NCBI GenBank assembly: GCA_001949185.1
Contig: BDGG01000002.1
Location: forward strand, 7,592,772-7,656,771
Origin: Ramazzottius varieornatus
Taxonomy: Eukaryota; Tardigrada; Eutardigrada; Parachela; Ramazzottiidae
Direction of reading: 5' to 3'
DNA: 64,000 bases
Shown here: piece by piece, positions 10,384 to 22,214 of the stretch
How positions within the stretch are numbered: the first letter of the stretch is position 1
Layout: each line of letters begins with the position of its first letter
Notes under the pieces: model-generated
What the model was told of the DNA's origin: nothing
The model's input: the letters and a program-made list of their open reading frames with translations, nothing else
The model's database searches: none
Made by a program: the position numbers and the translations under genes

Positions 10384-12709
10384 TCATACTTCCGTGTACA
10401 TGGTATCCCGTGCTATGCGGAAACCTCGAAACAGTGCAGGAATAAAGAAAGTAGCTGTAAGAAAAGAGCTGCGTTAGACGAAGTAAGCTGCCAGAAAAGT
10501 AGCTTCTTCGTGAGATCTTTACCTGATAAACCAATAGCTGCATAAGTAATAAACTTCACCGGAAGTTCAAACTTGACTAGGTTTCGTCCCTTCACCTCCG
10601 ACGGGTCTTTGCCGTAGTACCAGCACACCGTCAGGTACGCCATGGTCTTCGAGGCGATTCGGACTGTCGCCAGACATGCTAACCCTACGATGGCTCGAAG
10701 CACGCAGTAGACCAGCTCTTGTGAGGACGGCCACATGATGGGATAAGGCGGAGGAAGGATAGCATCTGTGCCGTTCAACGAAGGTGCTGTGATGATACCC
10801 AGTTGGTAGTTCAACCACGACCCGATCGAAATACCGGCGCCTAAAGAGAATCGGCAGAGGGGATCGGCTATACGTTCTACAGTAGTTGAGACCTGAGAAG
10901 CCCGCAAAGGAGACGTACTACAAGATTCTCACATCAAGCAGCGCACGCTCCCAGCCGATAACCAGGAGGACATGCGCCGCCTGAACTATCCATTTTGACA
11001 CGTTTTGTTTTATACGATTCTGTAATTTAAGTGATCTGCTGATCATAACAGAGAGTCTCTGATCGAGATGATGAAAGGAGGGAAGGACGAACCTGCAGCG
11101 AGAATTGTGACGGTGTCGGCCCACGTCGGCCCCCATTGTCCTTTGGCCACTTCTTCCTCCAGAGTTTGCGGGTAGTACAAACTCGGAATGATGTGGCACA
11201 CGAAGAGGACAAACGGAGCGATGGGTGAAGTTAACATGAAGGCATCGGCAATGTCTGCGAACGGTAAGAATATCGCGAAGAGAACCGAGACGAGAGCTAG
11301 CCCACCGATAATGTCCTGCATCAGTTTCGGAAAACCATCATCATTCAATTCGGCGGTGTGCAAATGCTGCGAAGAACCCCAGATGCTTACCAGTACGCTG
11401 TGCATTCCCAGGTAAACTCTGCTCAGGCAAATCAGTATGCACCATGCGGAACATATTGCTAAACCAACCGCGAACGGAAACTACATGATGACAAAGAATG
11501 GATTTACAAGACATATAAAAAAATTTTATTGCAAGATTCAATGAGTGGATGATGGAACAAAACACCGTGCTCACTCACATCGTATCTTTGGCCACAAAAG
11601 TATAGCAACGAAAAAGGGACGCTGAAGCCGACCATAGCGTGGGTGCTGCGAAAAGAAAGAGTCAACTGTATCACTGATATATTACGCCAAGGACCGGGAC
11701 CTTCTAGCTGACTGCTTACCTTGGCATTCCGTATTCACTCACGTACCTGGACACACAACACAGTAGAGGCAATTTTGAAGGAAGCGCGCTTCACGCAAGG
11801 CGCAAGCAATCATATCACTATCATATTGAGCATCGTAGACTAGTAACATGAAACAAAATTATATTCTACCGTACTGTCTACGTACATCGGCTCCATTTGA
11901 ATCACAACTTTCGGGGACGGACGAGAAAGCTTCAGGATATCCTTCAGGACTTGCCCAATATACCTGCATACACAAAACCCTTTACAAAGAGTCATCACAA
12001 ACTCGGAGGACGATAATTAAGCTGCCAGACGCTTGGACGTGGGATAGGGCTCACATTGTTAAGACCCACATCGTTACGACCCTTCTGCAAACAGAAAACA
12101 AAACTGATAGACGATAGCTGGAAAAGCATCTGTCAGATTGCGAAGAACATACCGACAAACCGCGCCATCGATGTTCCAGGTCCATATGGGAAAGAACGTC
12201 GCGTAAAACGCTTCATATCCCAGACTTGACCCAAACCGGAAGATGTAATACAGCAACCTATAGCGAATACGGTAAGCCGGAGCTGTTGATGCTGTCCCGG
12301 TACCGTTCGTCCTCTCCGAGGGATATTTCCCTGTGACTGGCGACGGCGGAGACGAAGCTGAAGGTGTCTTCGGTACGATGCGTCCATCTCCTTGATTTGG
12401 CGTGGAGTTGTTGGATGGCTTCTTGTTGATATTCAGATGACGAATGTGACGCTCCACTAGATCTTCCTGCGATTCGAAGCCGCTCTCCCGATCAACGGCG
12501 GCAAAGATGCTGTCGATACCCTTGTCGCCTTTTAGGAAAGCATCTCTAGGTGATGAGGGTGGCTTGTTGGACTTGGGAGACGACGGATGATCGCCTTGAT
12601 AATTAGGATTCTCGTAAGGCGGGACTCTTTCTAAGCCGCACAGCGTCTGGAACTGCGAGACAATTTCATCCGAACTCAACAGCTGGAGCACAGCCCGCAG
12701 AGGTTCCAT
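10384..12709 (-). CDS. Sphingosine-1-phosphate phosphatase (SGPP1/2-like)
   Basis: ER membrane PAP2-superfamily enzyme that dephosphorylates sphingosine-1-phosphate. All three catalytic motifs are visible across spliced exons: C1 KDILKLSRPSP, C2 PSTH (split by an intron after MPS), C3 SRVYLGMHSVL followed by DIIGG. The start is ATG at 12709 (MEPLRAVLQLL ... VSQFQTLCGLE, like the family N-terminus). The first exon (to 12153) has a Ser/Pro-rich cytosolic stretch, then YYIFRFGSSLGYEAFYATFF. Later exons carry hydrophobic helices; the last exon (10454-10384) gives ATFFIPALFRGF and a stop. An upstream in-frame GTG at 12751 is not needed. Typical introns are about 50-130 bp. The gene looks intact. 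Confidence 0.92.
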
Positions 12710-13344
12710 TCCAAGACTCGCGTCCAGATTCCGGAATCCCACAATTCCCACCTACAAAGACACCGGAACCGAGAAAATTCTATAGACAAGCAACAGGCAT
12801 TGCTGGTTAAATGTCACAGAAAACGAAACTCCCAGTCTCCCACATCGATCTCGTTGTGGACGTTGAGGCACAGACAGCTACCATGGCGGACCTCATAAAT
12901 GGCCAGCAGCAGAAACCCTAATAATAGCAACTCGTTTGATTTATTGATTGTCTACCAATGACTGCCTGTGCTGCAGGCCGTGGCGGAATCCGGGAAGCTT
13001 GGTGTTCCACTCCCAAGTGTTTGTTTACGATTTTAATTAAATTCCACTAGTGCACATCGAACTCTATAGTTTCCTTGCAGGGCGAAACGATGGGTCCTAC
13101 ATCGGCGGATGGCTCTATAGCATCCGGTACACCGATGGATCATGAATCGAGTAGGATAATGGGTGCTGACGGCTTTTCGCGGGATGACGGATAATGGGAG
13201 GCCACAAGTAATGGACGCCGTCCGGCGGAAGCCGGAAGTGGGCACTGGAAGTTTGATCCATCGCTGCAGAAAAGGGCTTCTAACAAGAAGGGCATGACTG
13301 ACTCTACTCCAATGATGGTGGCTGACTTTGTCTTTTGATAGCAG
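12710..13344. other. Intergenic or degraded 5' part of TAF1B-like gene
   Basis: A frame at 13092-13340 is compositionally gene-like on the plus strand but contains stop codons and no recognisable domain. It may be a decayed or differently spliced N-terminal region of the following gene. Confidence 0.3.
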
Positions 13345-14998
13345 ATCGATTGGCTGGTGGAAAACGCCGGGGTGCGGAACGACTTCAAAGATGTCGCGTT
13401 GAAGATTTGGTTCAGGTATGGTAATTGGCTACTTTAATATTATTGAACTTTCAACCTGATTCAGCTCAGTCTTTCGTAGTTATCTAAGTCACTACATGCC
13501 GAACCTGGAAGACGGTATCAAGAAGGAGCTGGGAGGTAACAAACAGTGGCATCTAGCTTTCCCGCAGGGAGACCTGACTGCCCTGCTCAACTGTTCCCGT
13601 CAATAACTCAGCGCTCAGCTCAAAACTCTCCAACAACAGAAGGAACAACCCGGTGAGAAGAAAGCGCCTAGACTCTCCACAACCCTCGGTAAGCTGAAAC
13701 CCAAGAGCATCTTTCCAACTTCAATTGTTTCCGGCCGACACCCGTTCTGCTGATAGCCATCATCGGTATCGCGCTGTTCGTCTGTCAAGAAGAAGTTCTC
13801 ATCAGCGACGTCCTACGCTGGGCCCGCCTGCTCAAGCTGCCTCTAGTGGATCTCCTCCCCTTCAGAGAAATTGCTTCTGCGGCTGAACTGCGTGGTGTCA
13901 CCGAGAAGTCGCGGACTCTTCATGGTGTTGGACAGTATTCCCTTAAGGAAAAGTGGCTCGTTTGGGTAGCGAACACACTGTTAGATGGGCACATCGCTAA
14001 ACTTCCGGGTCTACCTGTTGTGCCTTTCGTTCAGCGGTTCATCGAGGAACTGGATCTACCTTTCGAAATGATTCCTTTCGTTGTAGGCTTGTTCAAGAAG
14101 ATAAACTCGCTAGAGTATGGTATGGAATCCATTTCCATCCATCGAGCACCACTTGCTTCCTCCAGAAGAACCATGAACATGGAAAGTCACGTCATGTGCT
14201 GCATTTTCTACGCTTTGCGATTTCTTGTCGTTCTAGATGATACTACTGAGAACCAAATATGCGACATTACAAAAGAAATTCATGCGCAGAAACCAGATCT
14301 GAATCTGTTCAACTTCCGAGTTTGTTATCAACATTTGACACATCGGAGAATGTTACTGTTCAAACACACAATGTTGTCCCGGAAAACGCAAAGCGCCCAA
14401 GCATATACCGATTTCATTTAGGCCAACCTGGTTTCTCGTTCGGTGTCTCGAGCCAAGGTCCTTGCAAGTTACAAGAGCACAAATAAGATGAGGAACTTCT
14501 ACCGAGATCTACAGCTCGGCTTCCGGAAGGAAGACACCAGTAGACCGTCTAAGCTCTCCGTAGATCTCGGAGTGACAGCTCGGCCTTACCGCGCACATAC
14601 AGAAGTTTTCTTACTACTATCCGGAACTATCAGTTGACTTTAGCACACAGATCATTAACCACTTGCTGGAAGACAACGGAAAATGGAGCAAGGACCAAGG
14701 CCTCGAGGCGGAAGCGAAGAAGATTGGGGAAGTGCGGAAATTGGGATATCAGCGCACGCAGCCGTTTCGCCTCGTCAGGAACGATTCCAGGGACAAGAAG
14801 AAAGCGGTGGAGACAGAGAACATGTCTCTCGTGACGTACGGACTAATTGGGATAATGGCCGAGATGATCGAACAAAGACCCGGAAGTCTCTTTGGATATT
14901 TGCTTTTCCTAGAAATAGCTTTCTTTCCGAAACATCCCTCTTGCTTTTATCTGGCAAAGAAAAATAATCCAAACTTGAAAATATTTCGAACATGTTAG
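13345..14998 (+). pseudogene. TAF1B/Rrn7-like RNA polymerase I factor, in-frame stop
   Basis: TAF1B is the TFIIB-like subunit of the selectivity factor for RNA polymerase I. Plus-strand exons read QIDWLVENAGVRNDFKDVAL (13345 on), SYLSHYMPNLEDGIKKEL, then IALFVCQEEVLISDVLRWAR, PVVPFVQRFIEELDLPFEMI, MESHVMCCIFYALRFLVVLD and a last exon with YYYPELSVDFSTQIINHLL. These follow the order of cyclin-fold blocks in TAF1B. An in-frame TAA occurs after LLNCSRQ near 13604, with no intron that would remove it, and the zinc-ribbon N-terminus was not found. Either a pseudogene or an assembly error; the remaining exons have good splice sites. Confidence 0.6.
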
Positions 14999-15582
14999 TT
15001 TATTGTTTTTTTCTTGCGAGAAGTTTCGCAAAACATATTTAATGGTACAATAAATTACAGTGATTTCTCGCAACGATCGACGGACTTGAATTAATTGACT
15101 CAAGAGAAGCGCCCAGTATATTCTGGCGATATCGTCATGAGTGCAAAACTTACATCTTCGATACATAATTTAGCCTCTAGATTTGTAGGTGTGCTCGGAG
15201 AAGCTTTTTTTGTGTAAATCGGTTGGGGCGAATACCGACCATCGACGCCGTCTTCCGTAGGAAAGGAAGATTCCATCAAAGGTTGCTTTTTTCTTTCCAA
15301 GGACTTTCTACGCCGCAACACTATAGCTCGTCCACCTCACGGGCATGGGATAAGGAACGGGCCCTGTGACTCTGCAATAATTTCGTCTCGACAAACGGGA
15401 CTACGAGACCGTTTTCCGGCCTATCATAACATTTGTGAGAGATATAGGAGTGCCTGCTGGGAGCGCATGTTTGACCGCTCACAAGCAATTAAAGCATTCC
15501 TGCCGGGAAGGCCTGACACCGCAAGGGAGTGTACTGTAAGCTGCAAGGAGAGCTAATTCAAGCGCCTGCGATCAGCTAAAGG
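14999..15582. other. Intergenic upstream of corazonin-type gene
   Basis: A minus-strand frame at 15100-15321 begins MLRRRKSLERKKQPLMESSF but has no recognised domain or confirmed splice partner. Nothing else is supported. Confidence 0.3.
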
Positions 15583-15589
15583 TATAAAA
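15583..15589 (+). promoter_or_regulatory. TATA box of corazonin-type gene
   Basis: TATAAAA within AGCTAAAGGTATAAAACGTC, 115 bp before the start codon. Strong TATA boxes are typical of peptide hormone genes. Confidence 0.6.
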
Positions 15590-15703
15590 CGTCAATATTT
15601 GGAAGAATCCGTCTGAAGGAAGTCTTCGAAACGCCACCTGACCACTAACACCTCCTGACGGAAGATTTCAGTCATTTTCTTATCGTTCTATTCTTGACCG
15701 ATA

Positions 15704-16295
15704 ATGAAGACCCGGAAGGGAAGTTCTTCCTGGTGTATGCCTGCGTTTGCACGCTTTTTGTTGTTTGGCCTGTTTTGTTTTCCTCGGCATGTGTTTTCCC
15801 AACAGTACCAATACAGCCGAGGATGGACGCCGGGGAAGCGGACCTCGTCTCCTCTCACGCTAGAACCCAAAGGTACCAATACCAGAACGGATTTTTCCGA
15901 TGTTTGGCCAGCAGCGCGGAAACCTAATACATGATCATTGCACTTATTTTGTAGGTAGCGAGTTTTCTGACTACGGCGGAGACATGCAATGGAAATCGCG
16001 ACCCGCACGTTTGGTAGGGTTTTCCAGTTTTGGGTACATTCAGCGCTTCCGCCATATCAGCGACGCTCTAGGTCTGCTGGATCCGACGCAGATGGATAGT
16101 CCCAACGACGATCTAAACACAACGCCATCCGTTCCTGACCTTGAAAAGTCCTTGCCTACAGCACAGAAAAATTTCGCTTCAGACAATCGACGTGAGATCA
16201 GAATTCCTCCAGTTAACGAGCCGCGCCCTGAAGCATTAATTTCGTATCAATGTAACCGCTGCTGTTATTTACAGTTCACCAACGTCCCCTTCTGA
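15704..16295 (+). CDS. Corazonin-type neuropeptide precursor
   Basis: Secreted prohormone. The start at 15704 gives a signal peptide with a hydrophobic core (FARFLLFGLFCF). Cleavage after HVFS would release QQYQYSRGWTPGKR (15800-15841): an N-terminal Gln able to cyclise, 11 residues, a Gly amidation donor and a KR processing site. Arthropod corazonin is pQTFQYSRGWTN-amide, so length, spacing and the QYSRGW core all agree. Exon 1 ends at 15872 inside the spacer; exon 2 starts at 15955 (GSEFSDYGGDMQWKSRPARL) and encodes the associated peptide. The 3' end is uncertain: I read to a stop at 16293-16295, but another intron near 16250 is possible. Confidence 0.85.
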
Positions 16296-17240
16296 TATTT
16301 TCCAGAGGGGGCTAGTTTCCGTCGTCAATGGTTCTCCTTCCTTCTATATGGACTCAGCAAATGTTTTACCCATGGACCCATCAGACTATATCCGAGAGCT
16401 ACTCAGAGCCTCAATGAAATTTTGTGCCTGCACAAGAAGAATTTTTCCGAAGACCAACGAATAGTCATATTCTTGGCTTCTAGCATGCTAATCATTCGAT
16501 AGGTATCTGTAAAAATGTTTTGCTGTACGGTTTCCTCTGCGATCAATTCAGGTATAGTTGCTTCGTAGTCCGTTCAGCTCTTCAAGCTCTAGAGATTGCC
16601 AGCATGCAGCAGCAACAGATTTATTGTTGTATTTTATTCAGTCGAGTAGTTATATTCGGCACTTGCCGCCCGTTCTATTCAGTTAAGCAGAACAGTCTCC
16701 AACCAGTCAAACTTTAACTTTCTTGTCTTTGCTCGGCTCACAAACAGACAGAACAGTATGTACTAAAACTTGAAGAGGCGGCACTTGCAGCCCGTAAAGT
16801 GTGTGTAACAGAGCACGAAGATCGTAACGGCTTCGTGTGATCGCCGAAGCGAAAGAGCCACACATGAAAGAAAACTTCTAAAAAGTTAAAAATAGTCAAA
16901 GATGTACCAGAAAGGACCAGTCAGCAGATAACGCACGAGGTCTGCTTACGTAAGGACGATGAAGAAACGTGAAGAGACAGAGAATACAATGGCAAAACGA
17001 CGGGTAAGCTTCACGGGGTTATTCTTGGACTGTTTTCATGCAGTGATCAGCAGAGGAAGGCTTGGTAAGAGCAGACAGCATCGTTCGGCTGTCGTCGGGT
17101 ATTTGGTATGGGTTTAGTAGTTGGGAGGACTTTAAGGTCATACACGGGGTTCTCGAAGGATGCTCAACCATGCGGGTTAGTTGCGCGCTATACAGAATAA
17201 GAAAAGTTTGTTTGATATGAGAAACTAACGGTTGAAATGG
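16296..17240. other. Intergenic, nothing recognised
   Basis: Between the corazonin-type gene and the tropomodulin stop codon. No supported coding exon, repeat or RNA gene seen. Confidence 0.5.
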
Positions 17241-19246
17241 TTATTCTTCCTCGGCACCTTTTCGTTTCAACCGTAGCTTGTCGTTGTTACGTTGCAAGTG
17301 TTCGTGCGTGCGAACACGAGCTCCGGCAATATCGAAGGATATTCCGAGGCGAAGGAGGGTTGGATTGGCCATGACCAAACGGGCAATCTCCATCTCGATC
17401 TTCTGTCCGAGGATTGCCGGACTCTAAAATCGAAATATCTTCTGTTCAGACGAAAGCTGAGAAAGGAAGGCCGACAGACGTAAGTCTAGAAGGTTGTTAT
17501 CGTAAGCGGCGCAGGCTTCCAACCAATAACAACGAGAACGTGCGCCACTCGAGACAGCGATCTTGTACGTTTCGCTTTCCGCTCTTCCAAATACTCTCAA
17601 TAGTCCAGAGAACTTCTTCTATGCGTACCTGGTTCGCTGCACGAAATTCCAGAAGTGTCTGGTTCTTCAACAGCGCTTTAACAAGCTCCACCTGGACATC
17701 ACCGCTGATGTAATTTGTCTCGACGTTGAAGATCTTGAGCGTCTTGTTGTCCTCCAAAGCTTGAATAAAAGGCTAAAGAAAACAACAATAAAACACCTAT
17801 ACACTGTTATTACACTAACCTGATTACTCTACCAGATGTCACGGCGGTCTCTTTGTAAAAGACATTAAAGAGCAACTTCGCATCATGAATTATGCATTGA
17901 TCTAGCTCACCTTCGCAGCGGTGTCCGTCATGCGTGTGTTGGCCAGTGACAGTGACTCGAGATGCGTGTTGGTGCGCAGTCCCTCGGCCAACTGGTGGAA
18001 GCGCTCAATGGAGATGTTCTGTAAGAAGACGGGAAATATAATAACCGTTCAAGCAAACGATATCGGTCAATTGAAAAAGCACTTACTCTAATATTGTTCC
18101 AATTCAGCTCTTTAAGACTGGGGTCGTTCGATTTCACTTGCTCGATGGTAGCTTCGACATCGGTGTTATTATCCGGCTCGGGCGGCATGAATTTCGGCAT
18201 GTCCGACTTGGCAATAGCTACAAAACACGTGGTAAACCACACCGTTTGCAATGTTCCTCAAGGAAGGGAAGCTCAGCGAATAAAACTCGACAGGAATATT
18301 TTCAAGTGGCGCACTCTTTCAGCCTATGACACTAGAACGTGCGTCACTTAGGAAAACAACCAAACTCGGTAAAATCGTTTCCACGTGGCGCATGCTTCCA
18401 GCCATTAACACTGAACACGTGCGCCACTGAGGAAACAATCGTGTCCAGTTTGTTCGCCGAGCTCCCAAATTCCGAATATCATTCGTGAAAATAGTTTTGC
18501 ATACCTTGAAACTTTCCGCTGCCTTTTGGCAGACCATTGTTGTTCGATCTCTTTTCCGGATCTTCATACGCAGCTTGATACTGTGTTTGATTGAGCATCC
18601 CGTGAAGACCCAAAATAGCAGCTAGATCTACCAAGTCTTCTTCCGAAGCATCGTCTAAAGCTTTCTCGTACTCTTCGTCCAGCTCCAGGCCGATGTCGTC
18701 TTTTGTCGGCGGAGGAGTAATTTCCTTCGCCTGGAATTTCTTCCCTATAAACGGTCCTCGATGTAATCCGTAGCACGCGATAAGTCAATGAAATCATTAA
18801 TCAAGCTTCTCAAACGCGTAAACAGAACAATTAGGCACGCGATCCAGAATACAACGACGATGTTGACTAACCTCGAACAACACCAGGTTCATATGGGACA
18901 GCTTCATCCCAGTCCTTCTCTTCTCTGGCCTTCTTCTCGATGAATTTCATCAGCTTTTCCCTGTTCAAAGGTCCTGTGGGAGCTTTGGTAGTTTGATCAC
19001 GGCATCGTTCGTTGGCTGGGAGGTAAGAGTTCTGTAAACAGCAACATCGTATTAATGCTTATGGCGGATTAAGGTTGCTATATACGGCCGCATGATCGAT
19101 ATTTTTATGAGGAGCGTTATCCTTACATCAGGATCAACATAGTTGTTCAGTTCCTCAAGTTCTTCTGGAGAAAGTTTGTCGAGGATTTCCTCCACATTCA
19201 TGTCCTCATACTCCTTCAGATCGCGCCCGAACAGCTTCGTTGCCAT
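17241..19246 (-). CDS. Tropomodulin
   Basis: Caps the pointed end of actin filaments, binding tropomyosin and actin. The start at 19246 gives MATKLFGRDLKEYEDMNVEE, then ILDKLSPEELEELNNYVDPD, the classic N-terminal tropomyosin-binding helix. Later exons encode APTGPLNREKLMKFIEKKA, LVDLAAILGLHGMLNQTQY, SDMPKFMPPEPDN, and the leucine-rich-repeat domain (NDPSLKELNWNNI, ERFHQLAEGLRTNTHLESLS, DNKTLKIFNVETNYISG, ALLKNQTLLEFRAANQ) and the end GQKIEMEIARLVMANPTLLR ... KRKGAEEE. All family blocks are in order with intact frames. Three palindromic MITE cores lie in two of its introns. Confidence 0.95.
17503..17549. mobile_element. Palindromic MITE copy 3 (tropomodulin intron)
   Basis: AAGCGGCGCAGGCTTCCAACC...GAGAACGTGCGCCACTC with the consensus loop CCAATAACAACGA in plus orientation. 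It occupies most of an intron of about 200 bp before the last exon. Confidence 0.75.
18303..18429. mobile_element. Palindromic MITE copies 4 and 5 in tandem (tropomodulin intron)
   Basis: Two cores, 18303-18350 and 18383-18429, share one inner arm pair. The outer arms read GGGAAGCTCAGCGAATAAAA on the left and TTTGTTCGCCGAGCTCCCAA on the right, the clearest view of the family's outer repeat. This suggests insertion of one copy into another or an unequal exchange. Confidence 0.75.
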
Positions 19247-20181
19247 CTTGATGATTGTTTTTCAGTCAATGCGTTGACAGCGAGGAGGTGTATTCCTGTC
19301 AAATTGTCACCCTGGCTTCCGATGAGCTCCCTTTATTGCGCGACAGAACAGGGCCGAACCTGTAACACACATACCACGCGATTAGATATGCTACAGAAAA
19401 TCCGAACGTTTCGGAAACTGCATTCAAGGATCGCGATAGTCAATGAGCACAGTCGTGATGTACATCTGGAAGAGGTCGCTTACGTGAAAGGGGCTCTTGA
19501 TTCAGCGATCCCGTTTCCTCAGACGCACTCAACAGCCAAACAGTAGAAACGCTGATTAAGATTTAGGAGCACTTGGCAAGTGTTGCAAAGTGTGGCGGTC
19601 TGCTTCGCTGCGTGCAAGCAGAGCAAAAGCTCTTGCAAATGGAAATCTGGTGCAAGTTTGCCTTTGCCAAGTTTACCGACTGCTGTGTTCGCTCTCTCTC
19701 TATGTACGCCCACCCCGCCCACACCTCGCTGCGAACTGCGCGAACTGCGCGAAGTGCGTGAATGTCAACAAGATATCGAGAAGCCTTCGTAAACACTCAA
19801 CAGCTGCAAAAAATTAGTCCCAAGTCTTAATTCAGAAGATGAGATCCGGCAGAAAAATCCCACGTGAAGGATCCCCCAACAGAGGAGATGCTTCCGCCCA
19901 GCGAACCTAGCGAATGAGTCATCCACATTCCAAAGTTACGCATTACGTAACCACCATCGTATGGCACGGTGCGCCATCATAACTGGTGACGCACTGCATC
20001 GCAAATGCGATTTTCGATAACATTCGGCCTCATTAATTTTCCACTACAACCTGAAGGAATGCGTTGCCGATGGCTATTTTTGCGTGACAAAGTAATCGAT
20101 TATCGTTTTGCAGGTATTCCCCAGAGGCCGTAGGAAGTAGGAACTGCATGAACCCCGGCCGTGCTTCCATCGGGGCAGGAA
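19247..20181. other. Intergenic, divergent tropomodulin/GALM upstream region
   Basis: No coding exon supported. Around 19735-19757 a short run of CGAACTGCG-like repeats (about 9 bp, three imperfect units) is present. Nothing else recognised. Confidence 0.45.
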
Positions 20182-21971
20182 ATGGACTTCAAGGACATCA
20201 TGAGTTGCGCATGCTGTCGTGGTCGTCGTCCCATCTTCACCATGCATACCAGAGTGTATGGAAAGCTGGCCTTTTCCCAACCCGTCCAGCTCTATCAGTT
20301 ATCTAACAAGCATGGCATGGAACTCTCCGTCATCAGCTACGGCGCAAGAATCATCGGGCTAAAAGTGCCCAGTGTCACCGGTGAACTGGTCGATGTTGTG
20401 CGCGGCTTGAAAGATTTCGAAGGTGAGTTTCCTTGTTGTGATTTTGGTTAACTTTCTTATGTATGAGTGCCTGTTGTAGCGTATCAGAAAGATGAGTTCT
20501 ACTTCGGAGCAATCGTTGGACGTGTCGCTAGCCGTGTTCATCCAAATACGGTGAATATTGCTGGGAAGCAGTTTGTGTTGGTTCCCAACACGGATATGGT
20601 GCATCACAATGGAGGAAAGAATGGCTTTGATACGGTAAGCTGACATTTCTTCCTCGATTACAAACAGGGTGCTGTTATATTTGGAGTTGTATTGCAGGCA
20701 ATATGGACTTCGGAAGCTCTGGAAGAGAACCAGCGAGAAGGCGTGACAGCCATAAAGTTCCGTTACGTGAGTCCACCGGGTTCGGAGGGATATCCGGGGG
20801 AACTCTTGACGGAAGTGGAGTATCGCTTGACCAACCGCAACGAATTGATTATGAAAATCGTGGTCAAAACCGAAGATCCTACACTTGTCAGCATTCCTAA
20901 CCATGCCTACTTCAATCTCGGGGGACCTGTAGGTTATTTCTTGCAGCAAAGATTGCTTTCCATGCGTGGCTATAGGGTGATCTTGTCGCTTGTAGAGTGA
21001 ACGGAACATTTACGATCACTGGTTGACCATCAACGCTGAAACCTATACACCAACCGACGACAAGTTCATTCCGTCGGGAGACATCAAGCCGGTCGCGGGA
21101 ACTCCATACGATTTTCGCAGTCCAAAGAGAATTGGTGACATCATTGGTCAACTTCCGAGTGATGGCTACGACGATAATTGGTGTCCTAAACGAGCGCCGG
21201 GAATGGCTCCCACTTCTGTGTCCCGGTACTTTCCTCTCATTTCCCTTCTCGTAATAGTGGTTATTACTTTTAAATTTATTTTTGAGATTTTCTGTTTGTC
21301 TTTCAGGTTGTATTGTCCTTCGACAGGTGTCGAAATGGTGGGTATTACATCCTGGAGCTTTGTGGGTTTTCGTTACTTTTATTACTGATCTGTTGAACTT
21401 CTTTGTACTTCTGCAGGAAATCAAGGCGACTCAACCCGGTTTGACGGTATATACCGCCAACTTCCTGAACAAGGACATAATAGGCAAATATGACGAGATT
21501 TGTGACAAACACTCCGCTATATGCCTCCAAACCCACAACTACCCGAACGCTCCCCACCACGTATGTTTCCATATCCGATACCCAAGCAAACAGACTCGAC
21601 AAGACTGGTCTCCCAAGTGGTGCACGTTTCCAGTGTGGTAGCCTAGGAACGTGCGCCACTTGGACAACTGGACCAGGTCGTTTGTCCAGGTGGCGCACCT
21701 TTTCGGCCCGTAACAACGTCAACGTGCGCTCCTTCGCAAAACGATCTTGTCCCGTTTATTTGTGGAGCTTCTATTGGTGTGTAAATCGTTTCGTGGGGGT
21801 ATAGGCCCTGGTGGTTTTTAGGAAAATTTCCCTTCCGCATTGTTGATGCCCGGTCAAACTTACGAGCACACGACCATCTATTCGTTCTCGACTCACCGAT
21901 CCCAACAACCCCGAAGGACCGATTACGGAACTGTCAACAGGGCTGCCGCCATCGAGTCGCCAGAAAAGTAA
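20182..21971 (+). CDS. GALM: Aldose 1-epimerase (galactose mutarotase)
   Basis: Interconverts alpha and beta anomers of glucose and galactose. Exons: 20182-20422, 20480-20634, 20698-20928, 20996-21225, 21307-21337, 21417-21560, 21822-21971. Key blocks: SYGARIIGLKVPSVTGE, YFGAIVGRVASRVHPNT, MVHHNGGKNGFD (first His), SIPNHAYFNLGGP (catalytic His), DHWLTINAETYTPTDDKFIP, QTHNYPNAPHH and PGQTYEHTTIY, whose Glu is the probable general base. The protein is complete with no lesions. The start is ambiguous among ATG at 20182, 20200 and 20242. Exon 5 is a 31-base microexon, and the intron after exon 6 holds two MITE cores. Confidence 0.93.
21613..21733. mobile_element. Palindromic MITE copies 6 and 7 in tandem (GALM intron 6)
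   Basis: Cores at 21613-21662 and 21687-21733 inside a 261-bp intron. Copy 7 has a decayed right arm (GTGCGCTCCTTCGC). The second such tandem pair in the window. Confidence 0.75.
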
Positions 21972-22214
21972 ACTTCATCAAATTGCTTGTCCGTCCCCGT
22001 TTAAGGTACCTTGATATAACTGCCTTGCCGCAGCGCTTGCAATGCACGTTTCGCGTTTTACTGATTATCTTCGCTCAGATCAGTTCACAAACTTTTTACG
22101 TTTTTTAGCAGATTCGTGATTAACAGACGGTGTTTATGAAAGCTGTACAGTATGAATAATCAAGACAGAAAGCATACTTTATCAATAAACTCTAGGTAAA
22201 TTATATGTAAGATA

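Noticed and set aside
12710..12751. SGPP start at 12751
   Set aside because: The codon is GTG; ATG at 12709 fits the family start.
19560..19800. Overlapping open frames on both strands near 19.6-19.8 kb
   Set aside because: Caused by CG-rich imperfect short repeats; no motif or splice signal.
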